From contig DUKC01000098.1 of the NCBI GenBank assembly GCA_013329495.1, positions 1 through 7,573 on the forward strand: 7,573 bases of DNA, written 5' to 3'. Positions within the stretch are counted from its first letter, which is position 1; every line of letters starts with the position of its first letter. This stretch comes from Thermoplasmata archaeon. Lineage in GTDB: Archaea > Thermoplasmatota > E2 > UBA9212. Positions 5,411 to 7,573 of the stretch are shown one piece after another. A program made the translations under genes and the position numbers. The notes under the pieces were generated by a model. It ran no database searches and was not told the origin of the DNA. It was given only the letters and a program-made list of their open reading frames with translations.

Positions 5411-7369
5411 ATGAAGGCAAAGATAAATGTAGTTATTTTAACTCTTGTTATTTTAATAGGAATAGGGTTTCTTGCGTTCTCAAAAACGGAAGGAAGAGGA
5501 GAAGCTCCTTTATGGGGTGGGGGTTTTGAAAAATACGAAGGAAATCCTATTTTATCTCCCCAAGGAACAGGATTTGAAGCGAAAGCTACCTTCAATCCTG
5601 CAGTAATCCTTGTTGATGGAACATTCTACATGTTTTATAGAGCCGAAGACTGGACAGGCGAGGGAAAGTGGAATGGTCAGTCAACCTTGGGTTTGGCTAG
5701 GAGCAAGGATGGAATAAAATTTTGGCGAAGGTCAGAACCCGTAATTGTTCCAAGTCAAAGTTATGAGATACCTGGCGGGTGCGAAGATCCAAGAATAGTA
5801 AAAATAGACGGGACCTATTATCTGACATATACCGGCTATGACGGAAAAACTGCTCGATTGTGCTTAGCAACTTCGAAGGACCTTATCAACTGGAAAAAGC
5901 ATGGACCTATTCTCCCAAATTGGGGCTGGAGCAAATCAGGAGCAATTGTTCCCAAAAAAATCAATGGCAAATACTGGATGTATTTTGGTGATTCAAACAT
6001 CTGGGTCGCTACTTCTAAGGATTTAATCCACTGGCAAGCCATCAAAGAACCGGTAATGAGACCGAGAGAGGGTTATTTTGATGAGGAGCTGGTCGAACCA
6101 GGACCTCCGCCAATCATCACTGAGGATGGCATACTGCTCATATACAACGGCAACATTCCTAAAGCCCGGGCGATTGAACTGGGCAGAAAAGAAAATAGGG
6201 GCATGATCCGGCAGTATGGTACAGGCTGGGCATTATTTTCTCTTGATGATCCTACAAAACTTACTGCAAGATGCAGCACGCCGTTCTTAACGCCAACGGA
6301 AGACTTTGAAAAGATGGGACAGATAGGCGATGTGGTGTTCTCCGAGGGACTGGTCAATAAGTACGGTAGATGGTATTTGTATTATGGTTGTGCGGATACT
6401 TATGTTGGAGTTGCCATTGCTGACGAAACCCATTTAGACAAAGAGTTTTCGAACGTCCTTGCGCCCATATTGACACCTAAAGGGAATGGTTTTGAGTCAG
6501 AACGAGTTTTTAACCCGACCGCCTTCGTCGAAAATAATAAAATTTATGTTATCTACAGGGCCGAGTCTTCAAACGAGCGTTCTTCCTTAGGTTTAGCACG
6601 CAGCAAGGATGGAAAGAAATTTGTTCGTTATGGGGGAAATCCGATTGTTGTTCCGTCAGCTCCTTACGACAAACAAGGTTGTGAGGACCCGAGAATAGCA
6701 AAGTTTGGTGGCACTTACTATCTTACATATTGTGGAAATGACGGTGGCAAAACACCCGGAAACATATGCCTAGCAGCTTCCCAAGATCTTATTCACTGGA
6801 AAAAGCATGGGGAAATTCTTCAGCCCAAATACGAGTGGGAGTACAGTCAAATCAAGGCTGGGGTGATTTTGCCTGAGAAGATCAATGGAAAGTACTGGAT
6901 GTATTACCAAGGTGAGGCACTGCCTTGGCACACAAAGATGGGAGTAGCCTGTTCAGAAGACTTGATCCATTGGAAGCAAGCGTTGGACAGGCCGGTAATG
7001 GAACCAAGACCTGGATACTTTGATTCTCAAGGCACCGAGCCAGGTTGTGCAGTCTCGGTAGCCCAAGGAATACTGATGATCTACAATGGTTGGGATGAGA
7101 CCACCCTGAACAAGGCAGGTTGGGCTTTATTTTCTAAAGAAGATCCCACCAAGCTCATTGCGAGGTGCGACTCTCCTGTTATTTTCCTGCCAGGTCGGCA
7201 TGTTTTTGCTACAAGTTTGGTGAGATTTCAGGACGATTGGTTCATTTATTGGGGTGCTGATGACAAGTGGATAGATGGAGCAACTGTCGACCTCAGCGAA
7301 TTGTTGACGCAAAAAGGGAAAGAAGAAATAGAGCCTAGGGTTTGCCTTCCTCTTGCGACAGTCGCCTGA
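5411..7369 (+). CDS. Exported tandem double-module GH130-like protein
   Basis: A 652-residue protein with an N-terminal hydrophobic segment (6-23, after MKAKI) that is a signal peptide or membrane anchor, and two full GH130-like propellers. Module A is about 38-336 and module B about 346-627, joined by roughly ten residues. Each has a NPILSP/APILTP opening (A45-50, B351-356), YRAE (76-79; 382-385), LGLARSKDG (93-101; 393-401), GCEDPRI (123-129; 423-429, spaced exactly 300), NGKYWMY, EPG and IYNG (244-247; 557-560). Asp126 and Asp426 are the presumed catalytic residues. Module A is very close to the upstream protein (both end YYGCADTY[IV]GVA); B is more divergent, with a much shorter loop after YRAE and a YWGADD ending. 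The final 25 residues have no match I recognise. It probably acts outside the membrane on mannose-containing glycans; substrate and activity are unproven. Module B might serve for binding, but its motif residues are retained. Confidence 0.87.
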   Translation: MKAKINVVILTLVILIGIGFLAFSKTEGRGEAPLWGGGFEKYEGNPILSPQGTGFEAKATFNPAVILVDGTFYMFYRAEDWTGEGKWNGQSTLGLARSKDGIKFWRRSEPVIVPSQSYEIPGGCEDPRIVKIDGTYYLTYTGYDGKTARLCLATSKDLINWKKHGPILPNWGWSKSGAIVPKKINGKYWMYFGDSNIWVATSKDLIHWQAIKEPVMRPREGYFDEELVEPGPPPIITEDGILLIYNGNIPKARAIELGRKENRGMIRQYGTGWALFSLDDPTKLTARCSTPFLTPTEDFEKMGQIGDVVFSEGLVNKYGRWYLYYGCADTYVGVAIADETHLDKEFSNVLAPILTPKGNGFESERVFNPTAFVENNKIYVIYRAESSNERSSLGLARSKDGKKFVRYGGNPIVVPSAPYDKQGCEDPRIAKFGGTYYLTYCGNDGGKTPGNICLAASQDLIHWKKHGEILQPKYEWEYSQIKAGVILPEKINGKYWMYYQGEALPWHTKMGVACSEDLIHWKQALDRPVMEPRPGYFDSQGTEPGCAVSVAQGILMIYNGWDETTLNKAGWALFSKEDPTKLIARCDSPVIFLPGRHVFATSLVRFQDDWFIYWGADDKWIDGATVDLSELLTQKGKEEIEPRVCLPLATVA

Positions 7370-7400
7370 AGTACATTGCAATCATTTCGCGTAGATAATT

Positions 7401-7450
7401 GGTGACATCCTCCCACCACCAAACCTTCGGTTTGGAAGGGGACTTCTTGG
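7401..7450 (+). mobile_element. IS200/IS605 (IS1341/TnpB-type) terminus-like sequence, orphan
   Basis: GGTGACATCCTCCC, then a stem CCAAACC-TTC-GGTTTGG (7419-7425 with 7429-7435), then GGGGACTTCTTGGC. This order, GTGACATCCTCCC, hairpin, GGG(G)-CTTCTTGGC, is the pattern I recall at the ends of many archaeal and cyanobacterial OrfB/TnpB elements, where it overlaps the omega-RNA scaffold. An outer stem TCCC (7411-7414) with GGGA (7439-7442) extends the fold. No TnpA or TnpB coding sequence is visible on either strand of the window, so this is a solo end, a short non-autonomous derivative, or the edge of an element lying outside to the right. By analogy the boundary would be at the GGTGAC side, near 7401. 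Confidence 0.5.
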
Positions 7451-7494
7451 CAATAAAGTTAAAATCTGGCCCCCTCCCCATCGAATTGCCCAAA

Positions 7495-7539
7495 AAGATT
7501 GGTTATCGATATAGGATAGCACTCTCGTTTGCCAATCTT
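7495..7539. repeat. 8-bp inverted repeat near the window end
   Basis: AAGATTGG (7495-7502) and CCAATCTT (7532-7539) are exact reverse complements, 29 bases apart, with an 8-bp palindrome TATCGATA (7504-7511) between them. At this length in AT-rich DNA, chance is possible. The surrounding 7451-7573 holds no gene I can support. Confidence 0.3.
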
Positions 7540-7573
7540 ATTTAATTTGTTTTGAAAAATGAAGGTACAACCA

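Noticed and set aside
7451..7573. Minus-strand frame open from the window end over about 37 codons, considered as a TnpB C-terminus
   Set aside because: The translation shows no TnpB zinc-finger or RuvC-like residues and is short enough to be open by chance.

Overview
The window looks like a piece of an archaeal chromosome, probably from an uncultured lineage; I cannot name the taxon. Archaeal signs are: (i) A/T-rich TATA-type promoter boxes about 25-30 bases before the inferred transcription starts, including two genes that look leaderless; (ii) short GGAG/GGTG ribosome sites and oligo-T tracts in place of bacterial-type terminators; (iii) a gene set common in archaea: a COG0731-type radical SAM protein, a DUF123 GIY-YIG-like protein, a DUF364 protein, a NifX/NifB-like protein and an archaeal-style TrmO. 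Base composition is moderately AT-rich, and AGA/AGG and ATA codons are frequent.

Layout, left to right. Bases 2-450 hold the C-terminal part of a radical SAM protein that is broken by a one-base frameshift near base 142. A convergent OsmC-like gene (564-947, minus) follows. It shares a divergent promoter region with a NifX/NifB-like cofactor-domain gene (1127-1486, plus). Next are TrmO (1693-2175), a MarC-family membrane protein (2381-2977), a DUF364 protein (2988-3695, coupled to MarC) and a small DUF123 protein (3798-4211). These are mostly single genes with their own promoters and do not form an obvious pathway.

The right 40% is a two-gene unit of exported GH130-like five-bladed beta-propeller proteins. 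The first (4311-5396) has one module behind a clear signal peptide. The second (5411-7369) starts 14 bases later behind a strong ribosome site and carries two complete modules in tandem behind an N-terminal hydrophobic segment. All three modules keep the EDPR motif with the presumed catalytic Asp, but all read YNG where I recall the phosphorylases reading YHG. Together with export, this argues for a hydrolase or binding role over intracellular mannoside phosphorolysis. This cluster is the most interesting part of the window.

After the last gene (7401-7450) lies a stretch with the look of an IS200/IS605 (IS1341/TnpB-type) element terminus, including a 7-bp stem closed by a TTC loop. No transposase or TnpB gene is visible in the window. 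The final ~120 bases hold no gene I can support.
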